DNA of 64,000 nucleotides from Heloderma charlesbogerti (GCA_026122225.1 JANEZZ010002354.1:1-64000); one strand, 5' to 3'. Shown: positions 11,096-22,517, counted from the stretch's first letter. The notes: generated from the letters alone by a model not told the origin. A program made the numbers and translations.

Positions 11096-11559
11096 TAGTC
11101 TCCCTTGACCAGGTCTTTGTGCAGCTCTGCTAGTCAATTCTGGGGCTATGTTAGAATCCCTGATCTACAGTCTGATGTAGATTTGTATATAAAGGTCATC
11201 CCAGTCCAGGGCCATCCCTACCATTAGGCAGAGTGAGGTGGTGGTCGCCTCAGGCGACAGATGCTGGTTGGTGGCAGCAAGATGTTGGAGGAGAGAGCTG
11301 AGGGCTACATGGTCGGCCCTGCACCTTCTAAGCTAGTCTTCTGGCTTCAGGTGTGGTAGAGGATGCTCTCCCATTGCCAGTGTTGAAGAAAGATTCAGTT
11401 ACCAGTCCAGTCAGCTTTTCTGTACATAGAATGGGAGGGGTGCCATCTTGTCCTTTGCCTCAGGCAGCAAAATGTCTTGGGCTGGCCTTGTCCCAGTCTG
11501 TTGCATGTGCTGCAATAGATAATTGGCTCCATTCTCTTAACTAACATTTTGTATCTAGC
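11096..11559. other. Non-coding stretch, nothing classified
   Basis: No gene was recognised. GGTCGCCTCAGGCGACAG near 11247 is a short perfect palindrome (TCGCCTCAGGCGA), possibly part of an interspersed repeat. Confidence 0.35.
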
Positions 11560-11665
11560 CCCCCCACCCCCACTATTTTATACTGGGATCTGGTTGATGG
11601 ATCTTGGGGTTCTATTAAAAAATGAAGTAGATCCCGCAAACATGAAGTCTGCCCACCTCTGGTCT
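11560..11665. repeat. Transposon end related to 10430-11095
   Basis: GATCTTGGGGTTCTATTAAA, GAAGTAGATCCCGCAAAC and GTCTGCCCACCTCTG repeat the right-hand segment at about 11020-11090. Confidence 0.45.
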
Positions 11666-11697
11666 AGAGCACATTCCATGGCAAGAAACTAGTTTAT

Positions 11698-11835
11698 TTA
11701 AGGTGCAGTCCTATGCATGTTTAGACAGAAATAAGTCCTACAAGTCCCAGCATCCCCCGGCCAGCCATGGTGGCTGGGACTGCTGGGAGTTGTAGGACCC
11801 TTTTCTGTTTAAACATTCATAGGATTGCACCTTAA
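11698..11835. mobile_element. TTAA-bounded palindromic MITE (family M2), best copy
   Basis: TTAA (11698-11701) starts and TTAA (11832-11835) ends a near-continuous palindrome whose arms begin GGTGCAGTCCTATGCATGTT and, on the other side, its reverse complement form. TTAA target duplications are the hallmark of piggyBac-type elements. At 138 bp it is non-autonomous. Other copies: 15373, 26978, 31661. Confidence 0.75.
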
Positions 11836-12498
11836 GTCTCATGGTATGTCTGTGAAGTAAGCTACATGGATTTAATTAGGTAAGGGTTCCCTCAGGCAAA
11901 AAATGTAACTGGATTTTTAAGGATTTGCAGAAATGTGTGTGAAATATTAGAACAAAATGTGTGCATCTTGATGCCTCCTAGCTCTGTGCTTTCCTCTTCC
12001 ATTATTCTCCCTCCTGCAAAATATTTTTCATGCTATTCTTGTCAGTTAAAATTTCCCCTTTCCCTCTTCCTGCAAGTCCTAAAATGCAAAAGAATAAAAA
12101 GCAATATTTATTTATGTTAATAGTGAAGTATTTAAAAAAGTTAATTTAGTCTAAGGGAGTGGCTAATCTGGTGAAAGGGTATGTATTTTAATTTAACAAT
12201 AAGGTTAGATAAAATCATTTTGCAAAACTGCAATTTACAAAAGCAGAGTTCAGACACAACTTTGTCCTACCCTTGGAGACCTTTGTCTAGTTTCCTTCCA
12301 TTCTTCCTACTATTAATTTCAGCTGTTGTCTTGGGTACATTGCAGAATGGATAGGGTTGCCATATTGCCTGGTTGACCGAGTTTTACCTGAATTCTAGCT
12401 ATGTCACCCTGTGCCCATTTGCACCATTAACTGGCCCAGATTCCCAGCTTTCATTATTATTTTTTTTAAAGCAAGTTTCTACCCTTTTAGAATCAGAG
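11836..12498. other. Non-coding stretch, nothing recognised
   Basis: AT-rich sequence with no supported gene or classified repeat. Confidence 0.4.
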
Positions 12499-13085
12499 TG
12501 TCAAGGTTCCCCTTCATGACCTGGACCCCCTGAGCAACTCCTTAAGGACTTCTTGCCTCCTTAAGAGTCTCACCTTCCTTCGCTTACTTTCCCCGTTCCA
12601 GTAATATGGGCTTTAGGCTGTAGATGTGGGGTGACTGACACTCTAGATACAAGGTTTAAGCTCAACAGTATATTTACTAGTATATTTAAAGCAAACTGAA
12701 CTTTAATTACAACTGAAGGTATTTACACAATAGTGCTGAGTGATACAAAAGGCCATAAAAGAAAATATAAGGCGCAAAACGCAAGTTCCAAACCCTAGCT
12801 GTCCTTAGACTTTTCTAGGCTGCTTCTTCCTGCTCACTCTTCAGACTCTGCTCTCACTTCAGTCTCTGGCTGTCTCCCTCTGCCCTTACTGGCTCTCTCG
12901 CTCTCTTTATATACCTCCCTCCCTCAAAACCGAAAGTACTGCTTCAAACCTGAAGAAATGAAACTTAAATGGAGAAATGAAATTGATGCTTAACTGGAGA
13001 AATGAAACTACTCCTCTCAGGGTTACCCCCTCCCAACAGAAAACTCCAGGCCTCTGAGTCTGACCTTTTTTCCTTTTGCCTCTGT
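12499..13085 (-). mobile_element. Possible LTR or promoter-bearing repeat, minus strand
   Basis: On the minus strand a TATATAAA-type TATA box (12906-12913) sits in a purine-rich context (GGAGGGAGG upstream, AGAGAGCGAGAGAG downstream), a common LTR U3/R layout. The left edge on the + strand is TGTCAAGGTTCCCC. No matching far end or target duplication was found, so the LTR assignment is inference. A decayed unrelated repeat is the alternative. Confidence 0.3.
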
Positions 13086-13995
13086 AGGCCTCAAACCTTC
13101 ACACACACATATGAGACAAAATTTGCAGGCACTATTCCACCCAATCATTTTGTGAGAAACAAGCCTGCACATGCCTCTCAGTGTTTTTAGCCAATGAGTG
13201 AAGTCACAGCTATGGCATATATGGGACTATAGTGATTGAAAAATTGTAGAGTGATGCATTCATTGTCTACAGAAGCAGTTTTCTGGTTCATTTTGAATCT
13301 AGTTTTGGGTGTCTTCTCTGTTGTAGAAGTGACTCTCAAAAACAATGAACTGAGAAATCCATACTTTTAGCGTAGCTGCAATTGGGAAATAATATATTCT
13401 GTTCAAAACAAAAGGCAGCAGCAAAGACAGGAGTTCATGTCTTTTCTAACTCAGGTCTTATGTTATGCAACCATTTTGTGTCATCCCCCCCACTCCCAGT
13501 TTGTAAATATTAAACTGAAATTATGCTGAAAATGCACATCAAGAGCACCATTATTAGACTCATATTTTAGGGATGTGGCATGAGTTACTTCAGCTCTGCA
13601 AAGTAGCCCAGTCCATATTGCTGGGAGGAGGTCTGAGAGAGAGTTGTGTAGGACAACACTGCAGTGGAGTCCAGTGTTGTTAACCAGTCTCCTACTGTGT
13701 TGGTGAGTGTGTGTGTGTGAGGGGGGGCAGATTAGGGAAACATTGTTGGGTAGGAACTGTGCAGTTGATTGTAGCAGCAGTGCTGGGGAGGAGGCTGTGA
13801 TTAATTGCTTCCTTACCCATGGGGGGGAAATACCCATGGGGGTACTTGATATGGTGGATTTTGATAATTTAAAAAAGCCTGAAGAGAAAGGATCAGTCAA
13901 CCCCGCCCCCCTCTCCAGTGCTGCGTCCACAATCAGCTTCACAGGACTCCTGCCTTCATTTCCCTTTAAAAACAAGTATATCTTGCAGTAGAAGT
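13086..13995. other. Non-coding stretch, long chance frame
   Basis: A minus-strand frame at 13481-13975 (164 codons) is the longest open frame here without a transposon match. It contains a His/Thr run created by the (GT)n tract near 13708 and no recognisable domain, so it is not called a gene. No other feature was recognised. Confidence 0.4.
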
Positions 13996-14218
13996 TACTA
14001 TTTATGTATTATTACATTTATAGCCCTTTTTTTTTCCTCTTGCAAGGAACCCAAGGCGACTTACGTAGTCCTCCTCTCCATTTTTATCCTCACAACAACT
14101 CTGTGAGGTAGGTTAGGCTGAGAGTCAGCGTCTGGCCCACGCTTCATGGTCAAGTAGGGACTAGAACCTGGGTCTCCCAAGTTCCAGTCCAACACTCTGA
14201 CCACTACACCACTCTAGC
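13996..14218 (-). mobile_element. Sauria-type SINE, minus strand
   Basis: Read on the minus strand: the head TGTAGTGGTCAGAGTGTTGG (A box region), GGGAGACCCAGGTTC (B box region), CCTACCTCACAGAGTTGTTG, then ATTTATAG...TAATAATAC as the AT-rich tail. Colinear with the copy at 17341. Pol III transcribed in origin; mobilised by BovB-like LINE machinery according to what is known of the family. Confidence 0.85.
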
Positions 14219-14444
14219 TCTTACCACCGCTACTCCCTCACACCCCAAAAAGCAATATCGGCACTTTCTGCCAAAGGCTGGTTTGGTTTTCTAGCTGCTG
14301 CACCCCCCCCCCCCTTAGGTCAGTTTAGTTCAATTGTCCCTTCTCATACGCCCAGCCAAAATCCAGTACTCCACTGCATGCAGAAGCTTGATGCAGCCAT
14401 GTACAGAATTCACCTTTGCTCAAGCAGAGCATCATCTAACCCAG

Positions 14445-14530
14445 GGCTAGGCATCTTGGTGCCCTCCAGGTATTTTGGACTACAACTTCCATCACCCCAC
14501 GCCAGCATGGCCAGTGGTCAGAGACTGTGG
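14445..14530. mobile_element. hAT-like MITE P1, partial
   Basis: TTGGTGCCCTCCAGGTATTT, TGGACTACAACTTCCATCA and GCCAGCATGGCCAGTGGTCA match the P1 left arm and centre. Confidence 0.65.
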
Positions 14531-14545
14531 AAATTAAAAGATCTG

Positions 14546-15372
14546 CAGGCTGTGGATCTAACCATATCAGGCAAACCTTTACACTGAGCCATACGTTGTG
14601 CTTACTTTTTCCAATCTTTATGGTAATAGTCTGCCTTGTGTTTGTCACGGAGAGTTAGGAATGAAACTGCTTAAATGGAGGCTGCATATAGTCTGAAAAT
14701 CTGTGTCTGACAAGTTTCACCCCACAACCAGCCCTTCTGCTTTTTTACTGGAAAAATGCACCATGTGTATCAATGGTGGACCTTTGTTTCACCCCTGCCC
14801 AGTATCCTAAAGCAGGTTACCCCACTGTGTCAGTTTTGCAGGAAAGGCCCTATAAATATGGAGCCTGGTATTTGGGGAAAGATTTTGAGTTGAAGAAGCT
14901 AGGCTTCCTTTCTCGAGTCCATTCTGCATGTTCTGCAAGGGTCATAGGGAGAGATCCCTTTTGTGAGTCTCCAAGTTAGTCCAGACCTTCAGATGCCTGA
15001 AGTAAACCTATATTTGCTGACCCCACGTTTTCCACCTCCCTCCTCCTAACCCCAAATCCCATACCCCCATGATCCTAATCCCCAACCTTTTTCTCTCTCC
15101 TAATCCTAGGTTGTACTCCCCCCGCCCCAATACTGCTCCTAACTCCCTGCCCTAAAATACAGCATACAAGGTAGAACAATATTTCATGTTCTGAAAGGGC
15201 TTGGGTAACTTTCACCAACCTGATGACCTCCAGGTGTTTTGGACTTCCAATAATTAGCCAATAATTGCATAATATGCAAAACAGACTGTCCGGATTTGGG
15301 GAACTGAAGTATGGCAACCCTAAGAACAGGCATAAGTTATAGGCATACGTTAGAACTCTAGGTTTTGTGTCC
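14546..15372. other. Non-coding stretch, one P1 fragment
   Basis: No gene recognised. A decayed P1 arm (ACCTGATGACCTCCAGGTGT) lies near 15219-15245. C-rich simple sequence occurs near 15040-15130. Confidence 0.35.
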
Positions 15373-15496
15373 TTACAGGTGCAATCCAATGCATGTTTAG
15401 ACAGAAAAAAGTCCTATATCTCCGAGCATGCCCCAGCCAACATGTACGACTTGTAGGACTTTTTTCTGCCTAACCATGCATCAGATTGCACCCTAA
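15373..15496. mobile_element. TTAA-class palindromic MITE M2, decayed
   Basis: Arms GGTGCAATCCAATGCATGTT and CATGCATCAGATTGCACC are inverted repeats flanking AAAGTCCTAT...TAGGACTTTT. The boundary tetranucleotides have decayed to TTAC and CTAA. Confidence 0.65.
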
Positions 15497-16425
15497 GAAA
15501 CAAATTATTAGTGTTTGGAGTCCTCTTTTAATGTAATAAAACGCTTTGGCTCTGCAAGACATAGTTGCAAGTTGGGGCCATCCTGGTGAATACACACTTC
15601 TTCCTCCCTGCTCCAAAGTGAATTCCTTCTCTTGCCAGCATTAATCATGGTTTAATGTAAGATGTGGCAAGCATGCTTAATGCTAGTCTTGGCACCACGT
15701 TTTCAAGTTCAGGTTTATGAAGGAAGGGAGTAGGATACAACGTGTCTTGGCACTAGTGCAATTGATGTTGCACTACCATAAACCAGTGTTTTTGCAACGT
15801 CCTGGGAAACCTGTTGTGCTAGCAGATGCCATTAATGGTGCACAAGTATTAGTTTGTACTGGCACAATGTTGATTGTGCTAGCGCTGGGACAGCATTTGA
15901 TCCTACTCCAGATTAGCATTTGGTGGACATGGAGCTAAACCATGGTTAGCACCTCAGGAAAAGGAACTAAACCATGATTAACACCACAGGAAAAGGACAG
16001 GGAGAATTAAGTCAGGACAAGGGAAGAGAACTGGCTTTCTAGTTCTAAACCAGGGAGTCACTGATATTATGTCTGCACCAAACTTTTTAATCTTGCTTTC
16101 AGTTTCCATCCTTCTGCCTTAGTTGTGTTCCTTCTTGCCCCAGTCACGAGGTGAAGAAGCAAATCACTAGTAGCAGACGGTCAACTCAAACGGATTTTCA
16201 AAGAATGTTTTGTTTGCACATGGGGAACGGGACGTACATGCATAGAGTGCTTCTTCAAAGCAAATAATCATTTCTGGCTTGTGGCAAGTTTAATTCTGTT
16301 TGGATGGGAGGAGCTGCGTCTAAACTGTATTTGAGAGCCGATGGCTGTTACTTGCATCAAAGGGAAAAATTCTGCCCCGGCTATCTCCATGGAAATTAAC
16401 CACGCTCTGCATGGATGTTTTTCAG
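15497..16425. other. Intronic or upstream sequence of PTPN14, nothing classified
   Basis: No repeat was classified except AACCATGG-type motifs near 15640-15990, reminiscent of R1. The CpG content is low, so this is unlikely to be the gene's first-exon promoter. The end (ATGTTTTTCAG at about 16415-16425) resembles a splice acceptor, with a possible branch site TTAAC near 16395. Confidence 0.4.
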
Positions 16426-16578
16426 AGGTTGCTTTGGGATCTGCCCTTGGCATGGGCAACCATTCCCAAACCTGGAGGAGGACGACGACAGCGACTCGAG
16501 GAGCAACGTTCAAAGCACCCTGGCTGAGCAGACCTAAAGTGTGAGAAGGCGGGAGACCCGTCTCTTAGCCCAGCAGCC
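16426..16578 (+). other. PTPN14: Probable PTPN14 5' untranslated part of the start-codon exon
   Basis: A candidate acceptor TTTTTCAG ends at 16425 and the ATG lies at 16579. The ATG context CAGCAGCCATGC is a reasonable Kozak match with no clear alternative start in frame. In mammals the PTPN14 start codon lies in the second exon behind a non-coding first exon; if conserved, the true first exon and promoter are upstream, perhaps outside the window. The acceptor position is inference and needs transcript data. Confidence 0.45.
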
Positions 16579-16752
16579 ATGCCTTTTGGGCTGAAATTGC
16601 GGCGGACCCGGCGCTACAATGTCCGGAGCAAGAACTGTTTCATGACCCGGATTCGCTTGTTGGACAACAATGTGATTGAGTGCACCCTCTCCGTGGAGAG
16701 CACCGGCCAAGAATGCCTGGAGGCCGTGGCTCAGAGGCTAGAATTACGAGAG
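16579..16752 (+). CDS. PTPN14: PTPN14, first coding exon (FERM F1 lobe start)
   Basis: Encodes the first 58 residues of tyrosine-protein phosphatase non-receptor type 14. It starts [15 protein letters not shown], followed by [18 protein letters not shown] and ending AQRLELRE. This is the beginning of the F1 (ubiquitin-like) lobe of the FERM domain, which places the phosphatase at junctions and the cortical cytoskeleton. The [14 protein letters not shown] start favours PTPN14 over its paralogue PTPN21. The exon ends at GAG, followed by GTGAGG, a good donor in phase 0. The next exon at 25920 begins in phase 0 with THYFGLWF, which joins correctly. PTPN14 is known as a negative regulator of YAP. 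The catalytic domain lies far downstream, outside the window. The exon is uninterrupted, so the gene looks functional here. Confidence 0.95.
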
Positions 16753-17340
16753 GTGAGGGTAACCCAGGAAAAGGCCATCTGTCGCTTGCAATTTGGCATA
16801 TTTTAAGCTCAAGCCGTTTGTAATTTGGAATCTGTTTATTAGAATCATGTTATTCTTGGAATTGGCCTGATCTTATCACTGAATGGAACTTTGGCAAACA
16901 TATCCTGCTTACATAAAAGGCAGGGGCAGCCCAGTACCTACAGCTTGGATTGCCATTCACTGTTATTTCCTGTTGGGACAAACTCTTAAGTGATCTGAAA
17001 GGGAACTTTATATTCTCTTGCTCCATAAGTGAAGGCTTCTTTACTGTTTGAGTGGGCAGCTAATCTTTCTACATTTAGGCATGGCATCAAGCTTGTTTAA
17101 GACTCTCACTTTTGTAATTTGAGGCAGCTGGATCTGTTGAATGTTTCTTATTTCATGGAAGCAAAGTTCAAAGGTGCTTTTAAAGTCCATTTCCCCCAAC
17201 AGATTCTGGAGCGTGAGGGCAGATCCTATAAAACACATTGCTCAGCATAATCCAGGAGCTCAACCAGCTTCCACTGAAGTTTGTTGGAGTTTTAGTGGGA
17301 CATAAAACATGACTATGTTAGAAGTCACATAATAAGCCAG

Positions 17341-17572
17341 TGAGTCTGTGGTGTAGTGGTCAGAATGTTGGGCTGGCACTTGGGAGACCTAGGTTCAAGT
17401 GCCACTTGGCCATGAAGCTCACTGGGTGACTTTGGGCCAGTCACTGACTCTCATTGTAACCTACCTCACAGGGTTGTTGTGAGGATAAAAATGGAGAGGA
17501 GGGGGAGGACCATGTAAGCTGCCTTGGATTCCTTGCAAGAGGAAAAAAGGCGGAATAAAAATGTAATAATAA
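17341..17572 (+). mobile_element. Sauria-type SINE, near full length
   Basis: tRNA-like head with A-box region GTGGTGTAGTGGTCAGAATG and B-box region AGGTTCAAGTGCC. The conserved body is CATGAAGCTCACTGGGTGAC, CACAGGGTTGTTGTGAGGAT, then a GGCGGAATAAAAATGTAATA tail. It is the most complete SINE of this family in the window. The family is known to be restricted to squamates, which supports the taxonomic call. Confidence 0.88.
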
Positions 17573-17594
17573 ATAAATGCATGCATAATTTAAT

Positions 17595-17655
17595 AGTAAG
17601 TACCACTGAGTTCAACAGGGCTTACTGCTGGACAAGTTACATAGGATTGCTCTAG
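17595..17655. repeat. Short dispersed repeat P2
   Basis: TAGTAAGTACCACTGAGTTC, AACAGGGCTTACTGCTGG and ACATAGGATTGCTCT are P2 motifs. Confidence 0.5.
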
Positions 17656-18289
17656 ATCAGGGGTGTAGAACATCACTCCCAGGGCACAGATCTGGCCCTC
17701 TGGAGGTCCTAGTCTGATACTCTAGGGTTCCTCAGCTGGCCATATCTCTTCCTCTGGTCCCACCCCTTCCTCCCAACCTCCGGTCACTAGGTGATTTCAC
17801 TATCCCCCCCCCCCATTCCAAAGGACTGAAATGCCGCTCTAAAGCTTAGTTGTTAGCAGTAAGAGCTTTAAGCTAAAATATGCTGGTATTTTAGATTAAG
17901 GCTGAAGACCGGCTCCGAGTGCTCAAGTTAAAATGAAGGCACTCTAGTCCTCTCTGAGGAGCTGAATGGGCTACACTGCTGTGTCTACTTCCTCTAATGA
18001 TCCAAGCAGACTGTTCAGTCACTAACCAACAAGCAAGGTGAAGCTGGGGAAGCAAAAGCCTTTCATGCCAATCCCTGCAGACTTGCCTCTTTGCTGCACA
18101 CCATTCATGGCATTGAGATTATCTCCAGGAGATGCCGTTTTCAATGGTTTGTTTTTTATTTGTAGAGTGGGTGCGTGTTCCTTGGCATTTATAGGGATAC
18201 CAGCTGTACAGAAACTCAACAAGGATGAGATGGTGCCAGTTTTTCCATCTGGACTGGATCTTAATTTGTAGGCCAGAGATTCTCTTCTC
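17656..18289. other. Intronic sequence, nothing recognised
   Basis: No gene or classified repeat. A poly-C run lies near 17804-17814. Confidence 0.4.
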
Positions 18290-19965
18290 TGTTTGTTTAT
18301 ATTTTATTTATTATACTTAAAACATTTGTATACCACCTCTTTATCCAATAGGTTCCAGGACAGTAAGAAGCAAATATGAATAATGAATTATTTAGATCAT
18401 AGTGTAAAACCATAACATTGACAATAAAACAAGAGCCACGCAAAACATACAGCAGGCTAAGGCGTTTCTGAAATTAATGTGCCCGGGCAAATGAAAATGT
18501 CTTAACCTGGCACTGTGAAAAAAATTCTAATGTAGGCATCAAAAGCATCTCTTTGGGGAGAGCATTCAAAACCTGGGGAAACGGCCACTTGAAAAAGCTT
18601 GCTCCTTTATTATTACAGTGCACACTTTTGATGAGGAAGGCACCTAGACAAGAGCTTCAGCAGAAGAGCTCAAAACATGGGCAGGCTGATACAGGAAGAG
18701 GCGCTCCTTCATGTATCTGGGTCCCAAGCCTTTTAAGACTTGTAACAACAGCACCTTGAATTGGTCCCAGAAGTAAATAGGCCGTCAGTGCAATTCCTTT
18801 AAGACTTGTGTAGTATGAACAAACTTGGTTTACCACTTAAAATCGTGGCAGCCATCTTCTGCACTAGTTGTAGCTTCCATCTCATCTTCAAGGGCATCCC
18901 CATGTATGATGCAATACAGCAATACAAATAGGTGGTTACCAGAAAATGAATCATTGTGGCCAGACTATGCTAGTTCAGGAACAATTGTACCTGGTGAACC
19001 AGCCAAAGCTGGTAAAAGGCATTCTGTGCCACCAAGGCCACCTGGGCCTTGACAAGGCTGGATTGAGGAGCATCCCCAAGGGTGCAAACCTGCTTTTTCA
19101 GGGGGAGTGGAACCCCCCAAAGTGCAGACCTGCTCTTTCAGGGGGAGTGGAACCCCATCCAGAACAGGTTGAACACCGATTCCATCTGCCCACAATGTCT
19201 CTATCTTGTCAGGATTCAACTTCAATGTATTGTCCCTAATCCAGACCATTACCAAATTGAGGCAGAGGTTCAGGACCTGCACAGCCTCGCCTGACTAGAT
19301 GACAAAGCAAAATAGGGCTGAGCATGCTCAGCATCCTGCTGACACCTCACTCAAATTCCCTAGATGACCTTCCCCATCAGCTTCATACAGAGGTTCAAAA
19401 GCATGGGGGGATACGATGGACCGCTGTGAATGCCATAACATCCATGCCATGGGGTTGAGCAGAAAGCCCCTGGTGCATGCACCACCATTCCTCTGTCTGC
19501 CTTACACCCATCCCATAGAGTTGGTCCAGCAAGATAACCATAGTTGATGGTATCATACGCTGCTGAAAGATCAAGGGGAATGAATGAGGCCACATTTCTC
19601 CCACCTCTCTCCTGGTAAAGGCTGTTTCAGTACCAAAACCAGACCTGAACCCAGATTGAAATGGGTCCAGATAACCTGTTTCATCCAGAGGTGCCTGTAG
19701 TTGGACCCCCACTACCCACTCTGATATTTCTCCCTAAAGGGGGGTATTTGTAACTGGGTGATGTTATTGCAGTCTCCTAGGTTCAAAGAGGGTTTCCCAC
19801 AGAGTGGTTATACCATTACCTCCTTCAAGGCATGGGGAAGCACTTCCTCTTGCAAAGAGACATTAATCGCCTCCCAGACCCACCAAGTCAATTCCTTCTG
19901 GCTTGCTGTAGTTCACATGATGAGAAAGAATCAAGACCATGGCTGATTGCCTGAACCCCTCCAAA
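18290..19965 (-). mobile_element. L2-clade LINE, decayed, minus strand
   Basis: On the minus strand, reverse-transcriptase remnants read PLDLSAAYDTINYG (19360-19593), a DLSAAFDTIDH-type motif A of the L2/CR1 group, and LKLNPDKIETLWADG and VPLPLKEQVCTLGG (18965-19282), typical of the L2 thumb region. The + strand left end (TTATTTATTATACTTAAAAC) is the 3' UTR. Many stops and frameshifts make it non-functional. A 40-bp tandem duplication is present at 19082-19161. Edges are approximate. Confidence 0.7.
19082..19161. repeat. 40-bp tandem duplication inside the L2 copy
   Basis: ACCTGCTTTTTCAGGGGGAG at 19088 recurs as ACCTGCTCTTTCAGGGGGAG at 19128. The copies are local to this element. Confidence 0.75.
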
Positions 19966-20029
19966 TACTTTTGTGGCCTTGTATTGTCACCCACAGCAGT
20001 TCTCTAGAGGAGTCTCCCCGCCCCCTTTA

Positions 20030-20840
20030 TATATATATATTTTATTTTTTCCAAAAGAAATTACAAAAAAACCCCATATTAATATTAATTCAAAATCCCT
20101 CCCCAATCCCTCTCCCAGCTCAAACAGTTTCAGGATTCTTCTTCTCCCATTATTTTCTATTTTATAGAATCATAGAATAGTAGGGTTGGAAGGGGCCTAG
20201 AAGACCATCGAGTCCAACCCAGTTCCAGGACAATATATTAATTCATCCTGTTTCATTCCTTTATTGTCTTCTTCTGTTCATGAGTCCCATAGATTTTTAT
20301 AGGCTTCCACCAAGGTTGTTCCATTTGACTCTTTTTTTCATCAGTCTCTATATTTTTGCCAGTCCTTCTTGAAAGTGTCTCTTTTCTTTATTCTGCCCCT
20401 TTTGACGTTTCTAGTTTGTTTTCCCTCTGTGCCCTCTTTGATGGACATACAGAATGGCACCACCCTCTGCCTGTTCTTGCTGCTGGTGTAAGGGTATTCC
20501 CCCCCCCCTTTTAGGGGGATCCTAAAACGGGAAGAAGAGGGGCTCCAGTAACACATTAGGACAGTAACAGGGACTTAGTAACAGCCAAAATGCTGTTAAT
20601 GTCCAGGATTTCTGAAATTATTGGACAAAGAAGACAATTGAGCTGTTTCTTGCTTTCTTGGCTCTTAAGTCTTTGCAGGCACTGCAGATGGACTGTTATT
20701 TGCTCCCTGTACCGCTTTTGGAAGGGGAGAGGTTCTGATTTCAGCAAAGATGAAGTCATGATCCAGCAGAGCCTGCACTTCTTGGATGTTGACCAAGACA
20801 TTGTTCGTTTGTTTTTCTGTTGAAGAAAAATAAATAAAAC
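20030..20840 (-). mobile_element. L1-like LINE fragment, minus strand
   Basis: On the minus strand the sequence contains a Lys/Arg-rich stretch (KKRDTFKKDWQKY), ends in a TTTTGTAATTTCTTTTGG segment followed by AAAAAATAAAATATATA, and upstream has VLVNIQEVQALLDHDF and AEIRTSPLPKAVQG. The AT-rich 3' end and basic content suggest a squamate L1, but the RT domain is absent and the class is tentative. A CR1 tail (20163-20222) is inserted within it. Confidence 0.4.
20163..20222 (-). mobile_element. CR1 3' tail fragment, minus strand
   Basis: ATAGAATCATAGAATAGTAG followed by GGTTGGAAGGGGCCTAGAAG and CATCGAGTCCAACCC is the conserved CR1 3' end also seen at 30119 (minus) and 62250-62308 (plus). Severely 5'-truncated. 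Confidence 0.85.
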
Positions 20841-21695
20841 AGGTGATATATATGGTATATTTTAGAAACAATGAACTTTACTGAAATATTTTACTGAAGT
20901 AGCTGTCATGTAGCTGATAGCCATTTTCAGCACAGACCACTATTTGCTTGCATTTGTAACCTGACAGTTCAGTTAGTCAGTTAAGCAGTATGCTTTAATT
21001 CAGGATAAATAACCCTGCTTTCTCCTGCATTCCATGAAGGCCGATTCCCCCGCCACTAGCTCTGGTACAGTCATCACAAAAATGTCTCTGTGCAACCACT
21101 CCTGCTTGCCAGGCCCCAAGAAAAGAAATTTGTGCTCAGTCATTTTTTCTTGGAATGTTGGACGAGCTTCAGATAATACTTTTTTGTGTTGTTTTTGCTT
21201 CCCTTAGTTTGTTTCTGGAATCTCTTCTGAGGAATTATGTATCTTTTCCCCACTGTAATACATCTTTCTAAAAAACCACCAAAAGCTTCTTCTGTTAAGA
21301 TTTGTTTTTAATTACTATACTGTTCTAGTCTGCCTCCAGATGATGTAAATTTAAACTACACATCATGTTGGCTAATTGGAATCATTTTAGCACAGCTGAT
21401 ATTGGAAACTTGGATTCTAGCTGATGTATATAATAATGTTTGTTGCTATGCATGTCTTGCCCACTCCACACAAATAATTTCAAGACCATCTTTTCACTGA
21501 GATCTTTGCAATTTGTGCTGAGGATGCAATGCACCTCACTCCAGTAGGTTTTAAATTAAGAGTTGTCCAAGAATATTCAAAACATACCTGATTTCATAGG
21601 TGGTGAAATTAGTAGCTCTGCTCCACAGACTTTTCCCCACTTGCATTGTTCTCTATACTTCTGTCTTAGAAGTATGTTTGCAAGTCCGCTGTCAA
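20841..21695. other. Intronic sequence, nothing recognised
   Basis: No gene or classified repeat. The AT-rich part 21300-21460 lacks transposon hallmarks and could be ordinary unique intron. Confidence 0.4.
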
Positions 21696-21699
21696 GATC

Positions 21700-22075
21700 A
21701 ATTTGATTGGCAGGCATGAGGAACAGGGCCTTTTTGGTTGTGTTTGTGAAACTCCCTCCCAAGGGATATATATCTAGGTCCTCCTTTGCCAACTTCTAAA
21801 TGGGTCATGACAACTTTCCTTGATTTGATCTTCTTTTAGTTAAGATGCTGGGCTGGTTTTTAAATGGTTTTTAAATTGTTTTCAAACGGTTACTCTTTCT
21901 GTTTTAAATAGTAGGTTTCATCTGATTTGTTATGCTGGCCTAGAGAGTGTTTTGGATTGCTGCTTTAGTTTTGTCATTGTAAAGATAGGATTTTAGTTGT
22001 GCCTTGCGCTTTTCATCATGTATGTGAGCTGCCTTGGGAGGGCTTGCCCTGAAGGGTAGGTAGCAAAGGAATACT
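21700..22075 (+). mobile_element. L2-clade LINE 3' end, plus strand
   Basis: Starts in a decayed C-terminal coding stretch (GCCTTTTTGGTTGTG...AACTCCCTCCC). It is followed by a T-rich 3' UTR ending GTATGTGAGCTGCCTTGGG and GGTAGGTAGCAAAGGAATAC, the same layout as 28935-29445 and 37365-37805. Confidence 0.65.
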
Positions 22076-22517
22076 GGAAGCAAGCATGTAATTACCAGAT
22101 AGAAAGTCGGAGGTCATGCATTAAAAAAGGCAAGAAGGGAGGAATACCTTCACCCATCTTCTGCCCCTATGTGTTGTAGCAAGGTTCGTTTCTTGCTGCC
22201 TTGGAACTTACAGTATTCTAGGCGGGATCAGCCAGCTGCTGATCCTATCTGCAGTTTAATATACGCTGAAATCAGACAGATGGATGCTTGTTCTGACAGT
22301 AAAGAAGAACCACAGTCACTGAGTGGAGATTTTGTCCCAAATCCAGGAACTAGAACCGACTTCAAATCTTGGTTCATGACCTGACTCTGCGTAACGTTAA
22401 CCATAATTAATGGACTAGTATTAGGAACCTGCCTTATACCACGTCAGACTATGGGTGCTTCCCTATGTGGCTTTAACGAAACGATCGCACTGTCAGTTTC
22501 ATGAAGTTTTGCAGGTA
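22076..22517. other. Intronic sequence with a SINE tail fragment
   Basis: No gene. GAACCTGCCTTATACCACGTCAGACTATGG around 22427-22455 resembles the 3' part of the tRNA-derived SINE at 59632 in reverse orientation. Confidence 0.35.

Noticed and set aside
13481..13975. 164-codon minus-strand open frame
   Set aside because: Contains a His/Thr run translated from a (GT)n tract, has no recognisable domain and an overlapping frame on the other strand; probably chance.
19360..19593. Minus-strand ORF (DLSAAYDTIN) as a gene
   Set aside because: The motif is that of an L2-clade reverse transcriptase, within a heavily decayed LINE.
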